Source: Rhodovulum steppense (GTDB lineage: Bacteria; Pseudomonadota; Alphaproteobacteria; Rhodobacterales; Rhodobacteraceae). Taken from it: 64,000 nucleotides of DNA. Every line of letters begins with the position of its first letter. Positions within the stretch are counted from its first letter, which is position 1. The translations under genes were made by a program, and so were the position numbers. Location: NCBI RefSeq assembly GCF_004339675.1, contig NZ_SLVM01000006.1, positions 101,379 through 165,378 on the forward strand, written 5' to 3'. Positions 8,334-17,494 of the stretch are shown one piece after another. Below the pieces are notes generated by a model. That model worked only from the letters and a program-made list of their open reading frames with translations, did not search any database and was not told where the DNA came from.

Positions 8334-9626
8334 TCAGACTCCCTTGCCGGCCTCCAGTACGTCCTCGAAGGTCCGCAGGCCGGTCTGCGGCGCCTGCACC
8401 AGCACCGCCATGTTGCCGGGCTTGTGCTCGTTGCGCAGCATCTTCATGTGCGCGGCCGGGATCTCGGCCCAGGGGAAGACCTCGGACATGCAGGGGTCAA
8501 GCCGACGCTGGCACATCAGCCGGTTCGCCGCCGCGGCCTGTTTCAGATGGGCGAAGTGGCTGCCCTGGATGCGCTTCTGGTGCATCCAGACATAGCGCGC
8601 ATCCATCGTCAGGTTGAACCCGGTAGTGCCCGCACAGATCACCACCATGCCGCCGCGCTTGACCACGAAGGTCGAGATCGGGAAGGTCGATTCGCCCGGG
8701 TGTTCGAACACCATGTCGACATTCACGCCCTTGCCGGTGATGTCCCAGATCGCCTTGCCGAACTTGCGCGCCTCGGAGAACCACTCCTTGTATTCCGGCG
8801 TGTTCACCTTGGGCAGTTGCCCCCAGCACTTGAAGTCCTTGCGGTTGATCACGCCCTTGGCGCCAAGGCTCATCACGAAGTCGCGCTTCGATTCCTCGGA
8901 AATCACGGCGATGGCGTTCGCGCCCGCGGTGTTGATCAACTGGATCGCATAGGATCCCAGCCCGCCCGAGGCCCCCCAGACCAGCACGTTCTGGCCGGGT
9001 TTCAGTTCATGCGGGTGGTGGCCGAACAGCATCCGGTAGGCGGTGGCCAGCGTCAGCGTATAGCAGGCCGATTCCTCCCAGGTCAGGTGCTTGGGTCGGG
9101 GCAGCAATTGCTGCGCCTGCACGTTGGTGAACTGCGCGAACGACCCGTCCGGCGTCTCGTAGCCCCAGATCCGCTGGGTGGGCGAATACATCGGATCGCC
9201 GCCATTGCATTCCTCGTCGTCGCCGTCATCCTGGTTGCAGTGGATCACGACCTCGTCGCCCACCTTCCAGTTCTTCACCTTGTCGCCCACCGCCCAGACG
9301 ATGCCCGAGGCATCCGAACCGGCGATGTGATAGGGGGCACCGTGGCCATCGAAGGGCGAGATCGGAACGCCGAGGCCCGCCCAGATTCCGTTGTAGTTCA
9401 CGCCTGCGGCCATCACGAGCACCAGCACCTCGTGGCTGTCGATCGCGGGCGTCTCGACCACCTCGACCTGGAACGACTTGTCGGGCTCGCCGTGACGCTC
9501 GCGCCGGATCGCCCAGGCATACATCTTCGGCGGAACGTATCCGAGCGGCGGCATCTCGCCGATCTCGTAAAGCTCTTTCTCGGGCGCCTCGTAGGGCGTG
9601 ATCGACGGATTCGTGTCCAGAGCCAT
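8334..9626 (-). CDS. ccr: Crotonyl-CoA carboxylase/reductase
   Basis: A 430-residue cytoplasmic enzyme of the medium-chain dehydrogenase/reductase superfamily. Ccr carries out the reductive carboxylation of crotonyl-CoA with NADPH and CO2 to ethylmalonyl-CoA, the defining step of the ethylmalonyl-CoA pathway for acetyl-CoA assimilation. The N-terminal catalytic domain shows AAGVNYNGIWAGLG (about residue 92). The nucleotide-binding fold shows VWGASGGLGSYAIQL. The C-terminal region has the characteristic MHQKRIQGSHFAHLKQA. The length matches the Rhodobacter enzyme. It is divergent from ecm, encoding the mutase two steps later, with a shared 231-base promoter region, which strongly supports the assignment over a simple enoyl reductase. 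Confidence 0.97.
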   Translation of the reverse strand: MALDTNPSITPYEAPEKELYEIGEMPPLGYVPPKMYAWAIRRERHGEPDKSFQVEVVETPAIDSHEVLVLVMAAGVNYNGIWAGLGVPISPFDGHGAPYHIAGSDASGIVWAVGDKVKNWKVGDEVVIHCNQDDGDDEECNGGDPMYSPTQRIWGYETPDGSFAQFTNVQAQQLLPRPKHLTWEESACYTLTLATAYRMLFGHHPHELKPGQNVLVWGASGGLGSYAIQLINTAGANAIAVISEESKRDFVMSLGAKGVINRKDFKCWGQLPKVNTPEYKEWFSEARKFGKAIWDITGKGVNVDMVFEHPGESTFPISTFVVKRGGMVVICAGTTGFNLTMDARYVWMHQKRIQGSHFAHLKQAAAANRLMCQRRLDPCMSEVFPWAEIPAAHMKMLRNEHKPGNMAVLVQAPQTGLRTFEDVLEAGKGV

Positions 9627-9688
9627 CGGGGCCTCCTTGATCGGTGAAAGGTTTCGCCGCGCCGCAGAATCGTCGCGGACTGACTGGT

Positions 9689-9717
9689 CTGATAGAAAGC
9701 GCCACGCAACAATGCAA
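9689..9717 (-). promoter_or_regulatory. Candidate sigma-70 promoter for ccr
   Basis: On the minus strand TTGCAT and TATCAG are separated by exactly 17 bases, placing initiation about 55 bases upstream of the ccr start. The -35 hexamer overlaps a direct repeat GCAAC-AAT-GCAAC (9706-9718), which could be a regulator site. Confidence 0.45.
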
Positions 9718-9783
9718 CGAAAATCGGGCGCATTCGGGTAACTTTATGTCCCTCCCGCTGCGCGCTCGCCGCGATGCAGCGAA

Positions 9784-9812
9784 TTGACATCGCCAGATCC
9801 TTGCCCTTATCT
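9784..9812 (+). promoter_or_regulatory. Candidate sigma-70 promoter for ecm
   Basis: A consensus TTGACA at 9784-9789 is followed after 17 bases by TTATCT (9807-9812). Initiation near 9819 would leave a leader of about 40 bases before the ecm start. Confidence 0.5.
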
Positions 9813-9857
9813 CGGCGGAAGCGAAATTTTCTTTCCACCCCGACTCCGAGGCGCGCC

Positions 9858-11825
9858 ATGACCGAGACGACGAAAGACCGCCCCTGGCTGTTCCGTACCT
9901 ATGCGGGCCACTCCACCGCCAAGGCGTCGAACGCGCTCTACCGCAGCAACCTCGCCAAGGGCCAGACCGGTCTTTCGGTCGCCTTCGACCTGCCCACCCA
10001 GACGGGCTATGACAGCGACCACGAACTTTCCCGCGGCGAGGTCGGCAAGGTCGGCGTGCCGGTGGCGCATCTGGGCGACATGCGGACGCTCTTCGACCAG
10101 ATCCCGCTCGAACAGATGAACACCTCGATGACGATCAACGCGCCTGCGCCCTGGCTGCTCGCGCTTTACATCGCGGTGGCCGAGGAACAGGGCGCCGACA
10201 TCTCGAAACTGCAGGGCACCGTCCAGAACGACATCATCAAGGAATACCTCAGCCGCGGCACCTATATCTGCCCGCCGAAACCGTCCTTGCGGATGATCAC
10301 CGACGTCGCGGCCTATACCCGCGAGCATCTGCCCAAATGGAACCCGATGAACGTCTGTTCCTACCACCTGCAAGAGGCGGGCGCGACACCGGAACAGGAG
10401 CTGGCCTTTGCGCTGGCAACCGCAACGGCAGTTCTGGACGATCTGACGACGAAGGTCGCGCCCGAGCATTTCCCCGACATGGTCGGACGCATCTCGTTCT
10501 TCGTGAATGCCGGCATCCGCTTCGTCACCGAGATGTGCAAGATGCGCGCCTTCGTGGAGCTCTGGGACGAGATCTGCCGCGACCGCTATGGCGTCGAGGA
10601 CGCGAAATACCGCCGCTTCCGCTATGGCGTGCAGGTGAACTCGCTCGGCCTGACCGAACAGCAGCCGGAAAACAACGTCTACCGTATCCTGATCGAGATG
10701 CTGGCGGTGACCCTGTCGAAAAACGCCCGCGCCCGCGCCGTGCAGTTGCCCGCCTGGAACGAGGCGCTGGGCCTGCCGCGGCCCTGGGACCAGCAATGGT
10801 CGCTCAGGATGCAGCAGATCCTGGCCTATGAAACCGACCTTCTGGAATACGAGGACCTGTTCGACGGTAACCCCGCGGTGAGCGCGCGGGTCGAGGACCT
10901 CAAGGCCAATGCCCGCACCGAACTTGCCCAGATCGACGCGCTGGGCGGCGCGGTGGCGGCCATCGACTACATGAAATCGCGCCTCGTCGAGAGCAATTCC
11001 GAGCGCATCGTTGGCGTCGAGACCGGCGAGACGGTCGTGGTCGGGGTCAACCGCTGGACCCAGGGCGAACCCTCGCCGCTGACCGCAGGCGAGGATGCGA
11101 TCATGGTGGTCGATCCGGCGGTCGAGGCCGACCAGATCGCGCGCCTGAATGCCTGGCGGGCCGAACGCGACGCCGATGCCGTGCAGCACGCGCTCAAGGC
11201 GCTGCGCGAGGCCGCGGCGACGGGCGCCAACATCATGCCGCCCTCGATCGCGGCGGCGAAGGCGGGGGTCACCACCGGCGAATGGGGCGATGTGATGCGC
11301 AACGTCTTCGGCCAGTATCGCGGCCCGACGGGCGTCTCCAAGAACCCCTCGAACCGCACCGAGGGGCTTGACGACATCCGCGCCGCGGTGGACGCGGTGG
11401 CCGCCCGGCTGGGGCGGCGGCCGAAATTCCTGGTCGGCAAGCCCGGCCTTGATGGCCATTCCAACGGCGCCGAACAGATCGCCGCCCGCGCCCGCGATTG
11501 CGGCATGGAAATCCATTACGAGGGCATCCGCCTGACCCCGGCCGAGATCGTCGCCGCCGCCCGCGAGGGCAATGTGGATATCGTCGGCCTCTCGATCCTG
11601 TCGGGCAGCCATATCCCGCTGATGGAAAGCCTGATGGCCGAGATGCGCGCGGCCGGGCTGACGCATGTGCCCGTCGTGGTCGGCGGCATCATCCCCGAGG
11701 ACGACGCCCGCCGCCTGCAGGCGATGGGGGTGGCCAAGGTCTACACGCCGAAGGATTTCGAACTGAACCGCATCATGTTCGACATCGTCGGGCTGATCGG
11801 CCCCGAACCCGTCGCGGCGGAATAG
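9858..11825 (+). CDS. ecm: Ethylmalonyl-CoA mutase, adenosylcobalamin-dependent
   Basis: A 655-residue B12-dependent acyl-CoA mutase that converts (2R)-ethylmalonyl-CoA to methylsuccinyl-CoA in the EMC pathway. The start is the ATG at 9858 (MTETTKDRPWLF), preceded by GAGG; in-frame upstream sequence lacks a site. The N-terminal two thirds form the substrate-binding barrel, with GLSVAFDLPTQTGYDSDH near residue 40. The C-terminal cobalamin domain shows the DxHxxG motif in GLDGHSNGAEQI, the SGSH loop and VVVGGIIPEDD. Pairing with divergent ccr distinguishes it from methylmalonyl-CoA mutase, which is larger in its usual single-chain form. Confidence 0.95.
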   Translation: MTETTKDRPWLFRTYAGHSTAKASNALYRSNLAKGQTGLSVAFDLPTQTGYDSDHELSRGEVGKVGVPVAHLGDMRTLFDQIPLEQMNTSMTINAPAPWLLALYIAVAEEQGADISKLQGTVQNDIIKEYLSRGTYICPPKPSLRMITDVAAYTREHLPKWNPMNVCSYHLQEAGATPEQELAFALATATAVLDDLTTKVAPEHFPDMVGRISFFVNAGIRFVTEMCKMRAFVELWDEICRDRYGVEDAKYRRFRYGVQVNSLGLTEQQPENNVYRILIEMLAVTLSKNARARAVQLPAWNEALGLPRPWDQQWSLRMQQILAYETDLLEYEDLFDGNPAVSARVEDLKANARTELAQIDALGGAVAAIDYMKSRLVESNSERIVGVETGETVVVGVNRWTQGEPSPLTAGEDAIMVVDPAVEADQIARLNAWRAERDADAVQHALKALREAAATGANIMPPSIAAAKAGVTTGEWGDVMRNVFGQYRGPTGVSKNPSNRTEGLDDIRAAVDAVAARLGRRPKFLVGKPGLDGHSNGAEQIAARARDCGMEIHYEGIRLTPAEIVAAAREGNVDIVGLSILSGSHIPLMESLMAEMRAAGLTHVPVVVGGIIPEDDARRLQAMGVAKVYTPKDFELNRIMFDIVGLIGPEPVAAE

Positions 11826-11832
11826 CCCCGGC

Positions 11833-11854
11833 CCGCGGCCCGGAACGGCCGCGG
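11833..11854. terminator. Hairpin between convergent ecm and HPF-like genes
   Basis: An eight-base-pair stem (CCGCGGCC with its complement) and a six-base loop sit in the 44-base gap between two convergent stops. It could serve transcripts from both sides; there is no T-run. Confidence 0.4.
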
Positions 11855-11869
11855 AGCGGGGCGTCGGGC

Positions 11870-12187
11870 TCAGCGCCGCGGGTCGAGCTTGCCGAACTCG
11901 CTTTCGAGATGCGCCCGCATCTTGCGCGCACCGCCGCGCAGGGCGGCCTCGACATTGGCGTCACTATGGGTGACCGTGTGCGGCCGCAACCCCTCGGGGC
12001 GCGCCTCGATGGTGCAGCGGATGTCGTCGGGGCCGCCCTTGGCGCCGTTGGTATCGACCAGATGCACCTCGACCCGCGTCAAGCGGCCCGTCAGATGCCC
12101 CAGACCGGACGTCACCATCTGTTCGGCCACCTCGGCCAGCCGCTCGTCGCCATGGATGTTGGAATCGGTGTTCAGTTGGAACTGCAT
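11870..12187 (-). CDS. HPF/RaiA-family ribosome-associated protein
   Basis: A 105-residue protein of the sigma-54 modulation/S30EA fold, starting MQFQLNTDSNIHGDERLAE with the central stretch RVEVHLVDTNGAKGGPDDIRC. Such proteins bind the small ribosomal subunit or 70S dimers and help silence translation in stress or stationary phase. It lacks the long C-terminal dimerisation domain of HPF-long, so it may be an accessory family member. It stands alone between ecm (convergent) and the glucosylglycerate-type genes. Confidence 0.8.
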   Translation of the reverse strand: MQFQLNTDSNIHGDERLAEVAEQMVTSGLGHLTGRLTRVEVHLVDTNGAKGGPDDIRCTIEARPEGLRPHTVTHSDANVEAALRGGARKMRAHLESEFGKLDPRR

Positions 12188-12274
12188 GTCGTCTGGTCTC
12201 CTTCACCTGAGCCTCTTTTTTTCACCTAGGCATGCCGAAGCCGGATCGCCAGCCCCCCACACGGCTGCGACTGC

Positions 12275-13495
12275 CTAGACGAATTCCGCCGCATCCGCCG
12301 CGACCGCCGACAGCATGTCCGACATCAGGTCGGGATCGGCCGCATGCACCCTGTTCCATGTCGGGATGAAGGGCGTCTCGGCGGGGTTTTCCAGGTAGAC
12401 ATTGCCCGCCTCGACGATGTTGCGGGCAAACAGCTCGATGATGTTCTCCTCGCCATGCCGGTCGAGGCTGAGCCCGTTCATCCGCGCATCGTTGTAGTAG
12501 CAATCCAGCAAATCCAGCGCCGAGCGGTAATAGGTCGCCTTGAGCGTGCGGAACACCTCTTCGGAGAACACCGTTCCGTCGGCCGCCAGCTTGCGGAAGA
12601 TCGACTTGCAGATATCGACCGACATCCGCGACAGTCCCGCACTGGCATCCTCGGCCGAGACCGGCTGGTGCTTGTGGTCATAGCTGTCGGCGATCTCGAC
12701 CTGGCAGACGGATCCCGGCGCCAGGTTGCGCCAGGCCTCGGACAGCACCCCGATTTCCAGACCCCAGTCGGACGGGATGCGCAGATCGGGCAGGGGCGCG
12801 GTGCGCATCGCGAATTCGCCCGACAGCGGATAGCGGAACGAACGCAGGTAATCGAGATAGTCGCGGTCCCCGATCGTCTTTTTCAGAGCGATCAGGATCG
12901 GGCTCACCAGCAGGCGGCTGACCCGCCCGTTCAGCTTGCCCTCGCCGATCCGGGGATAGAAGCCCTTGGCCAGTTGATAGGGAAAGTTCGGGTTCGCCAC
13001 CGGATAGACCAGCCGGGCCAGCATCTCGCGACTGTATGTCAGGATATCGCAATCATGCAGCGCCATCACCGCGCTGTCCTTGCAGGCCATCAGATAGCCC
13101 ATGCAGAACCACACGTTGCGCCCCTTGCCCGGCTCGCCGGGATGCAGGTTCAGCGCGTCCAGCCGGGCATGGATCGCCTTCATCCGCGGGCTGTCCTGCC
13201 AGATCACGACATGGTTCTGCGGCAAGCGACCAAAGAATGTCACGGCATGGGCGAACTGGTCGGCATCGGCCTGGTCCAGCCCGATCACGATGCGGTGCAG
13301 ATAGGGCACCTCGGCCAGTTCATCGAGGATGGCGGGAAGGGCGTCGCCCTGAAGTTCCGAGAACAGCGAGGGCAGGATCAGGCTGATCTTGCGGGTCTGG
13401 GCAAAGCTCGTCAGTTCGTGGATCAGCAGATCCGGCGCGGCGAACCGCAGGTTGTGCAGGGTCGCCACATTGCCGTTCTGGTGAAAATCCCCCAA
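12275..13495 (-). CDS. Glucosyl-3-phosphoglycerate synthase-like glycosyltransferase
   Basis: A 406-residue GT-A-fold cytoplasmic glycosyltransferase. The metal/nucleotide-binding acidic motif is visible in ALHDCDILTYSREM (about residues 145-158). The downstream stretch PYQLAKGFYPRIGEGKLNGRVSRLL and a C-terminal helical region resemble GpgS-type (GT81) enzymes. These join NDP-glucose and 3-phosphoglycerate to glucosyl-3-phosphoglycerate. The adjacent HAD phosphatase would release glucosylglycerate, a compatible solute used under salt or nitrogen stress. Mannosyl-3-phosphoglycerate chemistry is the main alternative. No binding protein or hydrolase for the solute is next to it. Confidence 0.72.
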   Translation of the reverse strand: MGDFHQNGNVATLHNLRFAAPDLLIHELTSFAQTRKISLILPSLFSELQGDALPAILDELAEVPYLHRIVIGLDQADADQFAHAVTFFGRLPQNHVVIWQDSPRMKAIHARLDALNLHPGEPGKGRNVWFCMGYLMACKDSAVMALHDCDILTYSREMLARLVYPVANPNFPYQLAKGFYPRIGEGKLNGRVSRLLVSPILIALKKTIGDRDYLDYLRSFRYPLSGEFAMRTAPLPDLRIPSDWGLEIGVLSEAWRNLAPGSVCQVEIADSYDHKHQPVSAEDASAGLSRMSVDICKSIFRKLAADGTVFSEEVFRTLKATYYRSALDLLDCYYNDARMNGLSLDRHGEENIIELFARNIVEAGNVYLENPAETPFIPTWNRVHAADPDLMSDMLSAVAADAAEFV

Positions 13496-13513
13496 GCGCC
13501 CGATCCTCCTGCC

Positions 13514-14293
13514 TCAGATGCCGCGCCCCTTGATAACCCGTTCCATCGCCGCGTTCCAACCTTTCGGTCCTGCTGCGTCGATCCGCACGATCCGGCCACC
13601 GGCCTCGCCCGACAGCGGCGGCAGGGACGGGCGGTGCGGATTGGCGATGACAAACCCCAGATCGGCGGCTTCCAGCATCTCGACATCATTGGGCGCATCG
13701 CCCAGCGCGACCGTGAAGGGGCGGCCATAGCGGGCGGCGATCTCGGCCATGCGGCTGGCCTTGGTGCCGCCGAAGGACAGCGTCAGAAACCGCCCGCCCT
13801 CGCGCGCCTGCACGCCTTGCGCGGCCAGCGCGCCGAGGAACGCCGCCTTCTGCGCCTCCGATCCACGCCAGAGTCCCGGCTCGGAAAACCGCCGCCGCGC
13901 GGCAAGCTCGGCCTCGGCCAGCGGCAGGCCGGTGCGCCGGGCGATCATCGGCACGTCCCAGTCACCGAAGCCCCGGAATGCCGCCCGCAGCGAGGCAGGC
14001 AACCGATCCAGCAAGACGCGTAATTCGCCATAGCGGCCCCGGTCCTCGGGCGCCTCGGCGCCGGGTTCCAGAACGCCCGCGCCGTTCTCGACAATGGCAG
14101 GGTGATCCGCCAGCCCCAGATCCGCGCGCAACGGCGCGATCTCGCCCGCCGTCTTGGACGAGGCCAGGATCACCGGCACCCCCGCCGCCCGCAACCGTGC
14201 AAGCGCAGGTTCGGCCGGGTCATGGGAATAATCCTCGTGATCCAGAAGCGTGCCGTCCAGATCGGTGAAGACAAGAAAGGGGGGACTGGGCAT
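13514..14293 (-). CDS. HAD-family glucosyl/mannosyl-3-phosphoglycerate phosphatase
   Basis: A 259-residue HAD-IIB phosphatase. Motif I is [14 protein letters not shown] near residue 7, motif II the Ser in VILASSKT, motif III the Lys in TKASRMAEI and motif [14 protein letters not shown]. The start is set at the ATG giving MPSPPFLVF, because the frame upstream is noncoding in character; no strong ribosome site is visible. It ends 18 bases before the glycosyltransferase start and is transcribed with it. The likely reaction is dephosphorylation of glucosyl-3-phosphoglycerate to glucosylglycerate. Confidence 0.8.
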   Translation of the reverse strand: MPSPPFLVFTDLDGTLLDHEDYSHDPAEPALARLRAAGVPVILASSKTAGEIAPLRADLGLADHPAIVENGAGVLEPGAEAPEDRGRYGELRVLLDRLPASLRAAFRGFGDWDVPMIARRTGLPLAEAELAARRRFSEPGLWRGSEAQKAAFLGALAAQGVQAREGGRFLTLSFGGTKASRMAEIAARYGRPFTVALGDAPNDVEMLEAADLGFVIANPHRPSLPPLSGEAGGRIVRIDAAGPKGWNAAMERVIKGRGI

Positions 14294-14414
14294 CGGAGGG
14301 ATCCGGGCTTGTTCGCGCAGGTGGCATCCTAGCCCGGGGACAGGGCGCAAGCCACCCCGCCGCCCCTTGAAAGACGGGGCAAGGACTGTCTTATTGACCA
14401 GCGAGGGGGCGATC

Positions 14415-15122
14415 ATGGACCGTCCGATCTTTCGCACCGAGGCCCTGAGCAAGGTCTACGACACCGGGGGCGCCAAGGTTCATGCGCTGGCCGGTGTCGA
14501 TCTAAAGCTCTTCACCGGAGAGCTTGCGGTTCTGCTCGGGCCTTCGGGCAGCGGGAAATCGACGCTTCTGAACATCCTGGGCGGGCTGGACCGGGCAAGC
14601 TCGGGCAAGGTCTGGTTTCGGGACATCGACCTGAGTGCGCTGCGCGAGCGGGGGCTCACGCGCTACCGGCGCGACCATGTGGGCTTTGTGTTCCAGTTCT
14701 ACAATCTCGTGCCGTCCCTCAGCGCGCGCGAGAATGTCCAGCTTGTGACCGATGTCGCCCGCGACCCGATGGACCCGGCCGAGGCGCTGGGGCTGGTGGG
14801 TCTGTCGCACCGGCTGGACCATTTCCCGGCCGAGATGTCGGGCGGCGAACAGCAGCGCGTCGCCATCGCGCGCGCCATCGCCAAGCGGCCCGAGGTCCTG
14901 CTTTGCGACGAGCCCACCGGCGCGCTGGACAGCAAGACCGGCGTGCAGGTTCTCGAGGCGCTGAAGGACATCAACGAACGCTTCGGCACCACCACCATCG
15001 TCATCACCCATAACGCCGCGATCCGGCGGATGGCGCACCGGATCGTGCGGTTCCAGGACGGGCGCATCGTCTCGGCCGAGACCAACGAAACCCGCCTTGC
15101 CCCCCACGATATCGACTGGTGA
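14415..15122 (+). CDS. ABC exporter ATP-binding protein (MacB/LolD/DevA type)
   Basis: A 235-residue cytoplasmic ATPase with Walker [18 protein letters not shown]-loop [13 protein letters not shown], signature [15 protein letters not shown] and Walker [13 protein letters not shown]. The LolD/MacB-type sequence predicts partnership with FtsX-like permeases. GAGGGGG lies just before the ATG. It is the first gene of a three-gene operon with a 790-residue FtsX permease and a HlyD-type adaptor. Confidence 0.92.
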   Translation: MDRPIFRTEALSKVYDTGGAKVHALAGVDLKLFTGELAVLLGPSGSGKSTLLNILGGLDRASSGKVWFRDIDLSALRERGLTRYRRDHVGFVFQFYNLVPSLSARENVQLVTDVARDPMDPAEALGLVGLSHRLDHFPAEMSGGEQQRVAIARAIAKRPEVLLCDEPTGALDSKTGVQVLEALKDINERFGTTTIVITHNAAIRRMAHRIVRFQDGRIVSAETNETRLAPHDIDW

Positions 15123-15127
15123 GGGGC

Positions 15128-17491
15128 ATGCAGGCACTGGACATCAAGCTCTTGCGCGACTTCCGTCGGCTCTGGGCGCAGGCGCTGGCGATCGCGCTGG
15201 TGCTGGGCTGCGGCGTCGCGATCTTCCTGACCTCGTTCGAGATGTACAACGCGCTCGAAGACACCCGCGCGGCCTATTACGAGCGCAACCGCTTTGCCGA
15301 TGTCTTTTCCGAAACCCGCCGCGCGCCCGCGCCGCTGGAAGCCGAGATCGCGGCGATCCCGGGCGTGGCCAGCGTCGAGACCCGCGTCGTCGGCTCGGTC
15401 ATCCTGGACATTCCCGGCCGGACCCAGACCGCGGTGGGCCGGGTGATCTCGCTGCCGAACGGGGGGCTGCCGCAGCTCAACATCCCGCTTCTGCGCGCGG
15501 GCCGCCTGCCCGCCCCCGAGGCAACCGACGAGGTTGCCGTGAACGAGCCATTCGCCCGGGCCAACGGCTTCGTGCCCGGCGACAGCTTTCACGCCAACCT
15601 GAACGGGCAGAAGCGGCAGTTGACGATCACCGGCACGATGCTGTCGCCGGAATTCATCTACACGATCGGGCCGGGCCAGATGATGCCCGACAACGCCGCC
15701 TTCGGCATCCTGTGGATGCCCGAACGCGCCGCGGCCGCCGCCTTCGACATGACCGGCGCGTTCAACTCGGTCGCGCTGAGCCTGACGCGCGACGCGCAGA
15801 CGGCCGAGGTGATCGACCGGCTGGACGACCTGCTGGACCCCTATGGCGGCTTCGGCGCCTATGGGCAGGAAACGCAACTGTCCAACAGCTTCATCGACGC
15901 CGAGATCATGCAGCTCAGGACGCTGGCGATGGTGCTGCCCCCCGTCTTCTTCGGCATCTCGGCCTTCCTTGTGAACATGGTGCTGGCCCGCATCATCGCG
16001 CTGGAACGCAGCGAGATCGGGCTGCTCAAGGCCGTGGGCTATTCCGATGCCGAGGTGTGCCAGCATTACCTGATGCTGGCCGGGCTGGTGGCGATTGCGG
16101 GCATCGTGCTGGGCTTTGGGGCGGGCAGTTGGCTGGCGCATGCGCTGGCCCGGCTTTACGCGGATTTCTTCGATTTTCCCTATCTGATCTTCCGCGTCTC
16201 CTATGACGCCTATGCGATTTCGGCGGCCATTGCGCTGGCCGCAGCGGGGCTGGGGGCCGGGCGTTCGGCACTGGCCGCGGCCCGGCTGTCGCCCGCCATC
16301 GCGATGCAGCCGCCCGCCCCGCCGCGCTACAGCCGCGGCCTGTTCGACCGGGCGCTTGGGGCGTTGCGGCTGTCGCAGCCCGCGATGATGGTCTTTCGCT
16401 CGATCCTGCGCTGGCCGGTGCGGGCCGGGCTGACCATGCTGGGCCTTGCGCTGGCGGTGGCCGTCATGGTCGCCGCCACCTTCACCGACGACGCGCTGGA
16501 CGAGATCCTGGATGTCGCCTTTTCCCAGTCGAACCGGCAGGACACGATGCTGCTCTTCGCCGAGGATCGGCCGGTTTCCGTGCTGGAGGAAGTCCGCCGC
16601 CTGCCCGGCGTGCTGGTGGTCGAGGGCCATCTTTACCTTGCCGCGGAACTGCGTCACGGCCCCCGGTCCAAGCAGGTCGCCATCGAGGCCCGCCCGCCCG
16701 AAAGCGATCTGTCGCGCGTGATCGACGGAACGGGCCGGGTGGTCGCGCCGCCGCCCGGCACGATCCTGCTGGCCGACCGGCTGGCCGCGCAACTGAACGC
16801 CCAGCCCGGCGACGTGATCGAGGTGGAATTCCTGACCAACCGGCGCGAGACGTTCCAACTGCCGGTCGCGGGGCTGGTGACGCAGTATTTCGGCCTTGGC
16901 GCCTATATGGATTTCGACACGGTCAACACCCTGTTCCGACAGGCGCCACGGGTCTCGACCGCAAGCCTGCTGATCGACGAGGGGCACGAGGACGCGCTGC
17001 ATGCGCGGCTGAAGGAGATGCCGGGGCTGGCGGGCACCATCATGCTGACCGAAAGCCGCCGGGCCTTCGAGGACACCATTGCCGAGAACGTGGTCATAAT
17101 GACGACGATCTACGCGACCATCGCCATCCTGATCACCGTGGGCGTAGCCTATAACGGCGCGCGCGTGCAATTGTCCGAACGCGCGCGGGAACTGGCCAGC
17201 CTGCGCATCCTGGGCTTCAGCCGGGGCGAGGTTTCGGCGATCCTGATGGGCGAAACGCTGGTGCTGGCGCTTGCGGCGCAGCCGCTGGGATGGGTGCTGG
17301 GCTCGGCCATCGCCTGGTCGATGACCGAGGGCTTCACCTCGGATCTCTACGCGATCCCGCTGGTGCTGAAACCCGCGACCTTCGCGCAGGCCAGCCTGGT
17401 GGTGCTGGTCGCCTGCGTCGTCGCGGTGCTGGTGGTGCGGCGGCGGCTGGACAATCTGGATCTTGTGGCGGTGATGAAGACGCGGGAGTGA
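15128..17491 (+). CDS. FtsX-like ABC exporter permease, double-length
   Basis: A 787-residue permease with an N-terminal transmembrane helix, a large periplasmic region, a three-helix block at about residues 270-390, a second periplasmic region and a C-terminal three-helix block. This is two FtsX modules in tandem, as in LolC/E-like fused exporters. The start is uncertain. The ATG at 15128 follows GAGGGG very closely, and a GTG at 15119 overlapping the ATPase stop is an alternative that adds three residues. With the neighbouring ATPase and adaptor it probably exports a lipid, peptide or small hydrophobic compound; the substrate is unknown. Confidence 0.88.
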   Translation: MQALDIKLLRDFRRLWAQALAIALVLGCGVAIFLTSFEMYNALEDTRAAYYERNRFADVFSETRRAPAPLEAEIAAIPGVASVETRVVGSVILDIPGRTQTAVGRVISLPNGGLPQLNIPLLRAGRLPAPEATDEVAVNEPFARANGFVPGDSFHANLNGQKRQLTITGTMLSPEFIYTIGPGQMMPDNAAFGILWMPERAAAAAFDMTGAFNSVALSLTRDAQTAEVIDRLDDLLDPYGGFGAYGQETQLSNSFIDAEIMQLRTLAMVLPPVFFGISAFLVNMVLARIIALERSEIGLLKAVGYSDAEVCQHYLMLAGLVAIAGIVLGFGAGSWLAHALARLYADFFDFPYLIFRVSYDAYAISAAIALAAAGLGAGRSALAAARLSPAIAMQPPAPPRYSRGLFDRALGALRLSQPAMMVFRSILRWPVRAGLTMLGLALAVAVMVAATFTDDALDEILDVAFSQSNRQDTMLLFAEDRPVSVLEEVRRLPGVLVVEGHLYLAAELRHGPRSKQVAIEARPPESDLSRVIDGTGRVVAPPPGTILLADRLAAQLNAQPGDVIEVEFLTNRRETFQLPVAGLVTQYFGLGAYMDFDTVNTLFRQAPRVSTASLLIDEGHEDALHARLKEMPGLAGTIMLTESRRAFEDTIAENVVIMTTIYATIAILITVGVAYNGARVQLSERARELASLRILGFSRGEVSAILMGETLVLALAAQPLGWVLGSAIAWSMTEGFTSDLYAIPLVLKPATFAQASLVVLVACVVAVLVVRRRLDNLDLVAVMKTRE

Positions 17492-17494
17492 GGC

